Source of the DNA: Sphingomonas_R sp036387535
GTDB lineage: Bacteria > Pseudomonadota > Alphaproteobacteria > Sphingomonadales > Sphingomonadaceae
Reading direction: 5' to 3'
Assembly: GCF_036387535.1 (NCBI RefSeq)
Contig: NZ_DASVTO010000103.1
Location: 1-34,775 of the forward strand
DNA: 34,775 bases
The translations under genes were made by a program, and so were the position numbers. A model generated the notes under the pieces. The model did not search any database. It saw only the letters and a list, made by a program, of their open reading frames with translations, and was not told where the DNA came from. This document shows, piece after piece, positions 24,365-32,418 of the stretch (its first letter is position 1; every line of letters begins with the position of its first letter).

Positions 24365-26161
24365 ATGTCCACCTATGAAGACCGCTTGACCGCGCTGCGC
24401 GCCGAACTGGCGCGGCGGCGGCTGGACGGGTTCGTGGTCCCGCTGACCGATGAACATATGTCGGAATATGTCGGCGCCTATGCGCAGCGCCTCGCCTGGC
24501 TGACGGGGTTTCAGGGGTCGGCGGGATCGGCGGTGGTGCTGCCGGCGGACGCCGCGATCTTCACCGATGGTCGCTACACGCTGCAGGTCCGCGAACAGGT
24601 CGACGGCAGCCACTGGTCCTATCAACCGGTACCGCAGGCCAGCATCGCCGGCTATCTTGCCCAGCATGCGCCCGATGACGCGCGGATCGGCTATGACCCC
24701 TGGCTGCACACGCGCGACTGGGTGGCGCAGGCGTCGGCGGCGCTGACCGCCAGGGGCGCCGAACTGGTCGCGGTCGATACCAACCCGGTCGACGCCGTCT
24801 GGCCCGACCGGCCGGCGCCGTCCAATGCGACGCTGGTGGTGCATTCCGATCGCCATGCCGGCCGAACATCGGCGGACAAGCGCCAGGACATTGCCGACTG
24901 GCTGGTGACGAAGGGGGCCGATGCGGTCGTGTTGGCGGCGCTCGACGCGATCGCCTGGACGCTGAACGTCCGCGGATCGGATGTCGATCATACGCCGGTG
25001 GCGCTGGCCTATGCGATCGTCAACGCCGATGCGACTGCCGACCTGTTCGTCGCGCCGGAAAAGATGGCGGACGACGTGATGCAGCATCTCGGCAACGCCG
25101 TGCGCGTGCATCCGCGCGACGCCTTCGCCGACCATCTCCGCACGCTGCGGGGGCAACGGATCGCGGTCGATCCGACGCAGGCCGTGGCCGCGATCTTCGC
25201 CCGGCTGGAAGACGGCGGCGCGCGCGTGCTGGAGGCGCGCGATCCCACGCTGGTGGCCAAGGCGATCAAGAATGACGGGGAGATCGCCGGCCAGCGCGCG
25301 GCCCAGGCGCGCGACGGCGCCGCATTGACGCGCTTCCTGCACTGGCTGTCGATCGAAGCGCCGAAGGGGGGCCTCACCGAATTGTCGGCCGCGGCGAAGC
25401 TGGAGGCGTTCCGGCGCGAAAACGGCGATCTGGTCGATCTCAGCTTCGATTCGATCTCGGGCGCGGGCCCGAACGGCGCGATCTGCCATTATCGCGTCGA
25501 TGCGGCGAGCAACCGCCCGATCGAGATCGATTCGCTCTACCTGATCGATTCGGGTGGGCAGTATCGGGACGGCACCACCGATGTCACCCGGACGGTGGCG
25601 GTGGGCACGCCGACCGCGGACATGCGGGATCGCTTCACGCGCGTTCTGAAAGGGCATATCGCGCTGTCGCAGGCGGTGTTTCCGGAAGGGACCGTCGGCG
25701 GTCAGCTCGACGTGCTGGCGCGGCAATATCTGTGGGCCGTCGGGCTGGACTATCCGCACGGCACCGGCCACGGCGTGGGCGCCTTCCTGTCGGTGCATGA
25801 GGGGCCACAACGCATCTCGCCGGCCTGGAGTTCGCAGTCGGGCGGCAGCGAGCCGCTGCGCGCGGGCATGATCCTGTCCAACGAACCCGGTTACTACAAG
25901 GCCGGCGAATATGGCATCCGGATCGAGAACCTGCTGTTGGTGGAGCGGCGGGAGATTGCCGGCGCGGAACAGCCGATGCTGGGGTTCGAGACGCTGACCT
26001 TCGCCCCGATCGACCGGGCGCTGATCGATGTCGATCTGCTCGACCGGAGCGAGCGGGCATGGCTGGACGCCTATCACGCCGACGTGCGCACCCGGATCGG
26101 GGCGCAGCTCGACGGCGACGCGCGGACCTGGCTTGAAACCGTGACGGCCCCGATTGCGTAA
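24365..26161 (+). CDS. Aminopeptidase P family protein (M24B, long form)
   Basis: A 598-residue Xaa-Pro aminopeptidase resembling the three-domain XPNPEP1 type rather than the shorter bacterial PepP (about 440). Two N-terminal creatinase-like domains (YEDRLTALRAELARR; ITDG-like FTDGRYTLQ; WTLNVRGSDVDHTPV) precede the pita-bread domain. Dinuclear metal ligands are the Asp residues in LIDSGGQYRDGTTDVTRT, the His in GTGHGVGAFLSVHEGP, and Glu in SNEPGYYKAGEYGIRIENL. ATG 24365 lies 79 bases from the likely start of ptrB on the other strand, so one short region carries both promoters. Both products degrade small peptides. Confidence 0.92.
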   Translation: MSTYEDRLTALRAELARRRLDGFVVPLTDEHMSEYVGAYAQRLAWLTGFQGSAGSAVVLPADAAIFTDGRYTLQVREQVDGSHWSYQPVPQASIAGYLAQHAPDDARIGYDPWLHTRDWVAQASAALTARGAELVAVDTNPVDAVWPDRPAPSNATLVVHSDRHAGRTSADKRQDIADWLVTKGADAVVLAALDAIAWTLNVRGSDVDHTPVALAYAIVNADATADLFVAPEKMADDVMQHLGNAVRVHPRDAFADHLRTLRGQRIAVDPTQAVAAIFARLEDGGARVLEARDPTLVAKAIKNDGEIAGQRAAQARDGAALTRFLHWLSIEAPKGGLTELSAAAKLEAFRRENGDLVDLSFDSISGAGPNGAICHYRVDAASNRPIEIDSLYLIDSGGQYRDGTTDVTRTVAVGTPTADMRDRFTRVLKGHIALSQAVFPEGTVGGQLDVLARQYLWAVGLDYPHGTGHGVGAFLSVHEGPQRISPAWSSQSGGSEPLRAGMILSNEPGYYKAGEYGIRIENLLLVERREIAGAEQPMLGFETLTFAPIDRALIDVDLLDRSERAWLDAYHADVRTRIGAQLDGDARTWLETVTAPIA

Positions 26162-26269
26162 CGAAAGCCGGTCGACGCGCTTGCGGGTGGGGGCCGTGTG
26201 GGCGCATGCTGGCGACCAGCGGATTGCACGGTGACCGGGCGCCCTTCCCGGACAGGAAAAGGATCGAAC

Positions 26270-26887
26270 ATGCGCAGATTGGCGACATTGGGACTGGGCG
26301 TGGCGGCCATTGGCGGGGTCGCGGTGGCGGCGTTGGCGGTCGGCTTCCCCACGCCGCCGGCCACCCCGCCGATGGCGGCGGCCGAAGCGGCGCGCAAGAC
26401 CGCCTGGGATTTCAACCTGACCGCGATCGACGGCGCGCCGATGCCGCTCAAGGCCTATCGCGGCAAGGTGGTGTTGCTGGTCAACACGGCCAGCTTCTGC
26501 GGCTTCAAGAAGCAGTTTGCCGGCCTGCAGGGGTTGCAGGACAGATATGCCAAGGCAGGCTTCACCTTGGTCGGCGTGCCGTCCGGCAGTTTCAAGGACC
26601 AGGAATATGGATCCAACAAGGAAATCGCCGATCATTGTTCGACGACCGGCATCCATTTCCCGATGGCGGAAAAATCGCCGGTGGTCGGGCCGCAGGCGCT
26701 GCCGATCTACAAATGGGCCGCGGCCAAGGTGAGCGCGGACGATACGCCGCACTGGAACTTCCACAAATATCTGATCGGGCGCGACGGTCGCCTGATCCGC
26801 GCCTTCGGCACCACCACCGATCCGTCCGATCCGGCGCTGAACGCCGCGATCGGCACCGCGCTCAAGGCTCGTCCGGCCCGCGCATGA
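26270..26887 (+). CDS. Exported or membrane-anchored glutathione peroxidase family protein
   Basis: A 205-residue thiol peroxidase. The first 26 residues (MRRLATLGLGVAAIGG..ALAVGF) form a hydrophobic anchor or signal peptide, and the rest is the thioredoxin-like GPx domain. The peroxidatic Cys is in VNTASFCGFKKQF, and the second motif is YKW...; the WNFHKYLIGRDG motif with its Trp is intact. The usual bacterial enzyme is about 160 residues and cytoplasmic, so the extra N terminus is a real difference and suggests action in the periplasm. ATG 26270 has AGGA in front. Cys, not selenocysteine, is used. Confidence 0.9.
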   Translation: MRRLATLGLGVAAIGGVAVAALAVGFPTPPATPPMAAAEAARKTAWDFNLTAIDGAPMPLKAYRGKVVLLVNTASFCGFKKQFAGLQGLQDRYAKAGFTLVGVPSGSFKDQEYGSNKEIADHCSTTGIHFPMAEKSPVVGPQALPIYKWAAAKVSADDTPHWNFHKYLIGRDGRLIRAFGTTTDPSDPALNAAIGTALKARPARA

Positions 26888-27032
26888 CCGGCAACGGGGG
26901 CGTCGCCGGCGTCCCCGCATCCGTTCCGACATCGGCGGCGGCACGCGCCTGCGCCTTCCGCCGCCGCAGATTGTCGCGCAACGCCGCCGCCAACCGCGCG
27001 GCGCGGGCCTCGTCCTGATTGCTCATGCCCAT
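26862..27032 (-). CDS. Small helical basic protein, unknown function
   Basis: A 56-residue protein: an Arg/Ala-rich helix ARAARLAAALRDNLRRRKAQ followed by an Ala/Pro-rich tail. The helix-plus-RRRKAQ pattern is seen in many short conserved hypothetical proteins of alphaproteobacteria. ATG 27032 is preferred because GGAG lies 9 bases upstream; ATG 27026 is the other choice. Its 3' end overlaps the convergent peroxidase gene by 26 bases. Function unknown. Confidence 0.65.
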   Translation of the reverse strand: MGMSNQDEARAARLAAALRDNLRRRKAQARAAADVGTDAGTPATPPLPVMRGPDEP

Positions 27033-27141
27033 ATCGTAGCGCTCCGCGCCCGCCGGCGCCACAGTCCGTCGAACGTCCGGCCTTGACGCCAGCCCTGCCC
27101 TCCGCCATAGGCCCCCTCCTGTCGCGGGCGCACCCCGACAT

Positions 27142-27216
<75 letters not shown>

Positions 27217-27634
27217 TTTTTCAATTACTTAGCTCACCCCTCGGGGGTCGCGAGCCAGCCAGAAGCGAAAAAGGGGTCTTTTAGGGGGTCTTTTTCGCAC
27301 GGCTGATGTGCGCCCGGCGTCTGTTATTCGACTGATAGCAGAGATGGCCGATACGCTATTCTGTTGCCTCCCCAACATCCTTGGCCGATAGATGTCCGTG
27401 GAGCCGCCACGCACGGTTCTGGGGATTAGTACCCCCTCACGAGCGGTAGATGCTGACCGTAACAGCGTCACACTTCCTGACCCTTATGGTCGGGGAGCCT
27501 GTGGCGTATGTCCAAGGCTTCTCGCCCAAAGGCCACAGGGCCGACTCGTGCGGTGTACTAACTCCCCGATCACCAAGGGATCATGTGAAGTCGAAGCGGG
27601 GGCGTACCGCATCGGACTTCGCGGGGAGAAGGCG
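27217..27634. other. 418-base stretch with no supported gene at the island edge
   Basis: Besides the hairpin at 27265-27298 I see no convincing gene here. A reverse-strand open frame (27229-27471) and an open frame continuous with the DUF5818 gene (from 27392) both have low-complexity, unlike-any-family translations. No integrase remnant or insertion-sequence end was recognised. The stretch could be an attachment-site flank, a promoter region, or decayed sequence. Confidence 0.5.
27265..27298. terminator. Hairpin downstream of tRNA-Thr
   Basis: GCGAAAAAG (27265-27273) and CTTTTTCGC (27290-27298) are perfect 9-base complements; the 16-base loop and right arm hold two GGGTCTTTT copies. The right arm ends in a T run, so it fits an intrinsic terminator for the tRNA transcript, and it could act in both directions. 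Confidence 0.5.
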
Positions 27635-27904
27635 ATGCCACGAGGCACCCGCCATATTGAGTCGGGCGTTCTACGCCTAACCCGGCTGGGCTATGCGTTA
27701 GAACTAAAGGGCGGCGGACAATGGCGGCTCGACATTCCGGGATCGACCCGGCGCTATATAGACCAGCAAGTTACGGTGGACGGGATCAGGTCAGGCTTTG
27801 ACCTTCTCGACGTGCATCGAATCTGGCTAGGATCGAGCGAGGATCGGCCTTTGACATTTTGGTTGAGATTGAGCCGGATAGCGAGAAATCCATCCGGGAA
27901 TTGA
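27635..27904 (+). CDS. DUF5818-like small protein
   Basis: An 89-residue protein starting MPRGTRHIESGVLRLT, with the middle GYALELKGGGQWRLDI and VDGIRSGFDLLDVHRIW. This is the pattern of DUF5818, a small beta-rich domain of unknown role common in sphingomonads. Members are usually about 70 residues; here about 20 extra residues follow the domain. GGAGAAGG lies 4 bases before ATG 27635. It ends 59 bases before the ATG of the ATPase gene, or overlaps a TTG start of it, so it may lead that operon. Recognised from memory of the family; function not known. Confidence 0.7.
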   Translation: MPRGTRHIESGVLRLTRLGYALELKGGGQWRLDIPGSTRRYIDQQVTVDGIRSGFDLLDVHRIWLGSSEDRPLTFWLRLSRIARNPSGN

Positions 27905-27963
27905 TCGTCAACGGGCGTCAGGTTGCGAATGACACTGCCTTGAAATTCGGTGATACCTCTCTG

Positions 27964-28956
27964 ATGACCCGCCTTCTCGTTCCAGACTCAAGTGAGGACT
28001 ACGTTTCGTTTAGCAGCACGCTTGCGGCGTTACCCGATTGTGAGGCTGTTGAATTTGACTTTGGGCAGGCAAAATTTGCCACACCGGGTTGGATGATCGT
28101 TGTTGGCGGCGCGCTACGTCAGTTTCGGTCGGATCGTCCTGACGTGAAGCGCCGCGCCACTAACTACAAACACCTTGGTTATGCGGCTCATGCCGGGTTC
28201 TTCCAATTCTTCGGGCTGTCATTCGGAAAGTTGCCCGCCGCCGCGCCGTCAAGCGAACGCTTTATTCCGATCCAGAATGTCGTAGCCGACAGCATCCGGG
28301 AACAAGCCACCGATGAAATGAAGCATCATGGCGACGTGATACAGAACGCCAGCGAGGATTTGGTTGAAGTTCTGCTTCAAGCCCGGAAGGGTGATGCGTT
28401 CGACACGCTCGCATACTCCATTCGCGAGATCATCAGAAATGTAATCGAGCATAGCGGGTCTGAAGATTACGCCTATGCGGCGCAATATTGGCCAGCATTG
28501 GGCAAGGCCGAAATCGCTATCGCCGATCGCGGTATCGGCTTGGCATCGTCGCTTTCTTCCAATCCCAATTTCAGGGACGTTGACGACCTTTCGGCACTCG
28601 ATCTTGCTACTCGTCCCGGTGTATCATCGAAAAATTGGCGTAACCAACGATCGAAGGGCGTCTGGGCCAATAGTGGTTTCGGCCTCTACATGGTTAAGGG
28701 GTTATGCCTCAAAAGCGGTGGGGCTTTCTCACTAATATCTGGTTCACAGTCGGCGGCATGGACTAGGCGTGGATCGAGTAACGGCTTGACTTCGACTGCC
28801 GGAACGACCGTTATCATGAATATTGATAGTAATAATATCAATGACCTGACAGATCATCTAGCAGAACTTCGGACGGATGCGGGACAGCGGAAAGAGGGCA
28901 TAACTGAGCCATCTCCGGCTTCCATGTCGTTGAAGCCTGGGCGCGGGCCAGAATAG
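27964..28956 (+). CDS. GHKL-fold ATP-binding protein of unknown system
   Basis: A protein of about 330 residues with two parts. Residues 1-130 include EAVEFDFGQAKFATPGW and an aromatic GFFQFFGLSFGKL stretch, resembling a STAS-like fold. Residues about 140-320 are a histidine-kinase/Hsp90-type ATPase: N box EIIRNVIEH (155-163), G1 box IADRGIGLA (Asp near 188) and G2 box SGFGLYMVKGL (near 237). No phospho-acceptor domain, transmembrane segment or receiver is present, so it is not a normal sensor kinase. The start is uncertain: ATG 27964 is used, but TTG 27901 overlaps the upstream stop as TTGA and TTG 27859 is also open. The helicase gene starts 25 bases after its stop. Confidence 0.8.
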   Translation: MTRLLVPDSSEDYVSFSSTLAALPDCEAVEFDFGQAKFATPGWMIVVGGALRQFRSDRPDVKRRATNYKHLGYAAHAGFFQFFGLSFGKLPAAAPSSERFIPIQNVVADSIREQATDEMKHHGDVIQNASEDLVEVLLQARKGDAFDTLAYSIREIIRNVIEHSGSEDYAYAAQYWPALGKAEIAIADRGIGLASSLSSNPNFRDVDDLSALDLATRPGVSSKNWRNQRSKGVWANSGFGLYMVKGLCLKSGGAFSLISGSQSAAWTRRGSSNGLTSTAGTTVIMNIDSNNINDLTDHLAELRTDAGQRKEGITEPSPASMSLKPGRGPE

Positions 28957-28981
28957 CGGGCGTTTGGTAGGGGGCAAAACA

Positions 28982-31567
28982 ATGCGGGTGAAGGATGCGT
29001 TTGACGCGCTGTGCGAGGGCGGCAAACTTACAATCGTCGAGCGCATCGAAACAAAGGGGCGGATTGAAGTCACCCGCCCGCTGCCAGCCGCTTACAGTTC
29101 AGGGCTGATGGGCGATTGGCTGAAGGCAAAATTCGGCCAGTCTGACACGGCGTGGAACCACCAAAGCCTCGCTCTAGAAAAGATCGACAGTGGCGCCAAC
29201 GTGGTTGTCGCAACAGGCACCGCGTCGGGTAAGTCGCTGATTTTTCAGCTCGCGATAATGCGTGAATTGCTTGAGGGGGATGGCGTTGCCCTCGTCGTGT
29301 ATCCGCTAAAGGCTTTGTTGTCCGATCAGCTTTCCCGGTGGCGGGAGTTGGTTAGCGAATTAGGATTTCCGGCCAACACAGTCGCAGAATTGCACGGCGA
29401 CGTCCGTATGGATGAGCGTCAGGAGGCATTGCGAACGGCGCGGATTGTCGTCGTGACGCCGGACTTACTTCAAGCGTGGTTTATGCGTCAGGTTTCAGCA
29501 CCTGTATTCAAGGAGTTCCTCGCCAAGCTCAAGTATTTGGTTGTCGATGAAGCGCATGTTTATGAATCCGTCTTTGGTAGCAACGTCGCATATCTTTTTC
29601 GGCGATTTCTTATCGCCAGACGCCGCGCCGCGAAAGATCGCCGGTCAGAGCGCCCGCTCCAAATCGTTGGCGCGACCGCAACAATATTTTGCCCGGTGGA
29701 TCATATGAACTGCCTCACGGGCTGGGATTTTGAAGCAGTAGGCGAAGAGGATGACGGCTCGCCCAGCTATCCGCGCACACTCCTCCATATTGACGGCCCA
29801 GACATGGGCGGTGCCGGTGAAGGAATGCTGGCTGAAATGGTCCGCGAGATTGCTGACGCGGATCAGGATACCTTCATAGCTTTTCACAACTCCCGCCAAG
29901 GCGTCGAGCGGGTTACGCGCACCGTCGATAAAGCTGATATTCTGCCATATCGCAGCGGCTATGAAGGCCAAGATCGTCTGCGTATTGAAACGCAGCTTCG
30001 GAAAGGTTTGTTGCGCGGCATTGTGACAACTTCGGCGCTAGAAGTCGGCATCGACATAAGCGGGTTCACCGTCGGTATGAACCTCGGCGTCCCACAGTCC
30101 AAGAAAGCATTTCGACAGCGGCTTGGTCGGGTGGGCAGAGCCTCGGAAGGCGTGTTCGCTGTGATCGCTCCGCGCCACGCCTTCACGCAGTTGGGATCGA
30201 GTTTCAAAGAATATTATGAGGGTTCCGTCGAACCTTCATACCTCTATCTCGACAATCGTTTCATCCAATTCGCCCACGCGCGATGCCTAATGGACGAGTC
30301 AGAGCAGCTAGGGTTCAACGACGCGCAAATCCCGCCGGGCATCCAATGGCCGAAGTCATTTGAGAAGGTTTATGAGGCAGCACGGCCCGGCATTCGCCGC
30401 CCGAAGGAGTTTGAATTGATTGCCCAGTTGGGAGCCGATTCACCCCACTTTAATTACCCACTGCGGCAAGTCGGTGAGGCAAATTACAAGCTCAAGGAAG
30501 GATCGCGAGGTGATCCTGAGCAAATTGGCGACATCGCGCTCAATCAGGCAATTCGAGAGGCATACCCCGGCGCGCTATATCTGCATCTCAAACGCCCTAT
30601 GAAGGTCAGAGAGTGGAAATCCAGCTCATATGATCGCTCGATCCGCTTGCAGGATGCCAAAAGTCAGGCGATGACCCGCCCGATCCTTCATAAGTCGGTC
30701 AATGTCGGTGCTGGCTCTGATGAGGTGGTGTCGGGCCGCATAATGACCGGGCCGTCTGGGCTTTTCGCTGAAGTCTCGCTGCAAGTGAACGAGGCCGTCT
30801 TGGGCTTTCAGATTGGAGGAAAAGCGTTCCTATACAAGGAATTGCGAAGCCAAGACCCGACGATGACAAAAAAGCAGCGTGAGTTTGGCACCACCGGGAT
30901 TGTTTTGCGTATCCAAGAGCCGTGGTTCGCCGGTAGCGGGCAGCAGGCACTGGTGCGCCGTATGGTCGCCGATGCGCTGAAACAAATGCTGCTACGCGAG
31001 AAGAGCATCGCCCCGACCGATGTGGATAACGCCCATTCGCATATCGCCTTTTACCAATACGGCGTCCCTCAGCGCGCGACTGACACGATCGTGGTTTACG
31101 ACAGCATCTATGGCGGACTGCGGTTGACTGAACCTCTCTTCGAGGAGTTTCCAGACTATCTTGATCGGCTAGAGCGTGCGGCAGACATGGCTGGTGGCGA
31201 CGCGCTTGTGCCGAAGGAGATTGTTCAAAAGCTCAAGGATTGGCACGCTGGCCTAACTGACGGCACGCTCTCTCTAGGCGAGCAACTGACCGCGCCCGAT
31301 GGCGAATTGGTCGTGTTTGAACCCGGCAGTTTGGTGAGTGTTCGAATTGGCGGCACACTGGTCGAGAGGGAGTTACTAGAGCCGCGCCTATTTGATTTCG
31401 GCGACACCAAGATGCTTATGTATCGCTATAAAAATCGCGAGGATGGCGATTCATGGGTGCCTCACGATCAGGTCGAAGCGACCGGGCAGGATTGGAAACA
31501 GGTGTTTTGGAACCCTAAGACCGGCGACTATATCGATCCAGAAAGTCTCAATGATGGGGCATTCTAA
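28982..31567 (+). CDS. Superfamily 2 helicase of the Hrq1/MrfA (DUF1998-like) group
   Basis: An 861-residue putative DNA helicase. Motif I is GTASGKS (Lys near 84), Ia/Ib VVYPLKALLSDQ and VVVTPDLLQ, motif II VDEAHVYES (Asp near 189), motif III GATAT, motif V TTSALEVGIDISG and motif VI QRLGRVGRA. VYDSIYGGLRL near residue 705 resembles the MZB core of DUF1998 helicases, but the four zinc cysteines are missing: all four Cys in the protein lie elsewhere. ATG 28982 has AGGGGG 8 bases upstream; a TTG at 28964 is rejected. It is the last gene of the forward block and ends 113 bases before the convergent metallopeptidase. A DNA-damage or phage-defence role is inferred. Confidence 0.85.
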   Translation: MRVKDAFDALCEGGKLTIVERIETKGRIEVTRPLPAAYSSGLMGDWLKAKFGQSDTAWNHQSLALEKIDSGANVVVATGTASGKSLIFQLAIMRELLEGDGVALVVYPLKALLSDQLSRWRELVSELGFPANTVAELHGDVRMDERQEALRTARIVVVTPDLLQAWFMRQVSAPVFKEFLAKLKYLVVDEAHVYESVFGSNVAYLFRRFLIARRRAAKDRRSERPLQIVGATATIFCPVDHMNCLTGWDFEAVGEEDDGSPSYPRTLLHIDGPDMGGAGEGMLAEMVREIADADQDTFIAFHNSRQGVERVTRTVDKADILPYRSGYEGQDRLRIETQLRKGLLRGIVTTSALEVGIDISGFTVGMNLGVPQSKKAFRQRLGRVGRASEGVFAVIAPRHAFTQLGSSFKEYYEGSVEPSYLYLDNRFIQFAHARCLMDESEQLGFNDAQIPPGIQWPKSFEKVYEAARPGIRRPKEFELIAQLGADSPHFNYPLRQVGEANYKLKEGSRGDPEQIGDIALNQAIREAYPGALYLHLKRPMKVREWKSSSYDRSIRLQDAKSQAMTRPILHKSVNVGAGSDEVVSGRIMTGPSGLFAEVSLQVNEAVLGFQIGGKAFLYKELRSQDPTMTKKQREFGTTGIVLRIQEPWFAGSGQQALVRRMVADALKQMLLREKSIAPTDVDNAHSHIAFYQYGVPQRATDTIVVYDSIYGGLRLTEPLFEEFPDYLDRLERAADMAGGDALVPKEIVQKLKDWHAGLTDGTLSLGEQLTAPDGELVVFEPGSLVSVRIGGTLVERELLEPRLFDFGDTKMLMYRYKNREDGDSWVPHDQVEATGQDWKQVFWNPKTGDYIDPESLNDGAF

Positions 31568-31625
31568 ATATCCGCAGTTTGGCCCGGAAACTTTGCCATA
31601 TGCGACGTCCGGCCCCTGTTAAATA

Positions 31626-31637
31626 CCTGCTAGCAGG
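31626..31637. terminator. Palindrome between convergent gene ends
   Basis: CCTGCTAGCAGG is a perfect 12-base palindrome in the 113-base gap between the helicase and metallopeptidase stops. Position suits a weak bidirectional terminator; there is no T run. Confidence 0.3.
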
Positions 31638-31680
31638 AATGTAGACGAGGTGGATACAGGACGAGCCAACCGACACTCGT

Positions 31681-32418
31681 TTAGATTCTAACCTCACGCG
31701 ACGGTTGCGAAGCCAACGGCAAGCGATTCAATTCGCTCCTGATCGCACGCCAGTTTGGCATGAACACGTCCAGCTTGGCCACGAAATCATCGCCATGCTT
31801 CCGATGCTCGAAATGAATGAGTTCATGCAGCACAATGTAGGCGATGCAGCGGGGCGGCTTCTGCGCCAGTTCTAGGTTCAGCCATATGCGCCGCGCCGAA
31901 GGGTTCGACGTCCCCCACTTCGTCCGCATCTGTTTTATCCCGACGACAGGCGGTTCGATGCCCAGCCGCGTAGCCCATTTAGCGGCTTCCGTTTCGGCAC
32001 GCTTGCGCAGTTCGCGACGATGCCAGCGCAACACGGCTTGCTCGCGCGCATCCCGATCTGCGTCGGTCGGAACAGCAAGTTCCAGCTTGTTTGCACCGGC
32101 CAATCGCACCCGATAAGATGCGCCGCCGCTGGTCACGTGCAGCCGGTATCCACGCCCTAGGAAATAATGCGTTTCGCCAGAAATGTAGCGCCGTTCTGCC
32201 TGTCGCTCTTGCGCCTTGAAGTTCCGACGCTGGCGATTGATCCACGCAATCCGCGTGGCGACCGCGAGGCGAATTGCATCTTCTGAAACGTGCCAAGGGG
32301 CTGCAACCCGCACACGCCCATCAGGCGGATAGACGGCAAGATGGAGGTTCTTGATCGACTTGCGCACCAGGTCGATAGACATACCGCCCACCCAAAGCGT
32401 CCGGGTCTCAATATCCAT
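31681..32418 (-). CDS. YgjP-like (DUF45) zinc metallopeptidase
   Basis: A 245-residue protein of the YgjP/SprT-like metallopeptidase group. An N-terminal beta region (RKSIKNLHLAVYPPDGRVRVAAPW) is typical, then a helical middle with FLGRGYRLHV and RTKWGTSN, and the zinc motif VLHELIHFEHRKHGDDF, with HExxH and a third His downstream. The gene starts inside the end of hsdR (11-base overlap), so it is translated with it. This family is often the last gene of type I restriction operons, which is the best clue to its role; the substrate is unknown. Confidence 0.88.
   Translation of the reverse strand: MDIETRTLWVGGMSIDLVRKSIKNLHLAVYPPDGRVRVAAPWHVSEDAIRLAVATRIAWINRQRRNFKAQERQAERRYISGETHYFLGRGYRLHVTSGGASYRVRLAGANKLELAVPTDADRDAREQAVLRWHRRELRKRAETEAAKWATRLGIEPPVVGIKQMRTKWGTSNPSARRIWLNLELAQKPPRCIAYIVLHELIHFEHRKHGDDFVAKLDVFMPNWRAIRSELNRLPLASQPSREVRI

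Noticed and set aside
24326..26944. A reverse-strand open frame of about 870 codons opposite the aminopeptidase and peroxidase genes
   Set aside because: Same reason: low-information Arg-rich translation and well-identified genes on the other strand.
27229..27471. An 80-codon reverse-strand open frame next to the tRNA, considered as an integrase remnant
   Set aside because: No tyrosine recombinase motif (Arg, HxxR, Tyr) can be found and the translation resembles no family.
27392..27634. Upstream extension of the DUF5818 gene to a start at 27392
   Set aside because: The family begins at MPRGTRH, which has a good ribosome site; the upstream part looks non-coding.
27859..28956. Reading the GHKL protein as a two-component histidine kinase
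   Set aside because: It has no phospho-acceptor helix, membrane segment, or response regulator beside it.
28982..31567. Reading the helicase as HamB of Hachiman or DrmA of DISARM
   Set aside because: The defining partners are absent, and the neighbouring gene is a GHKL ATPase, which neither system has.
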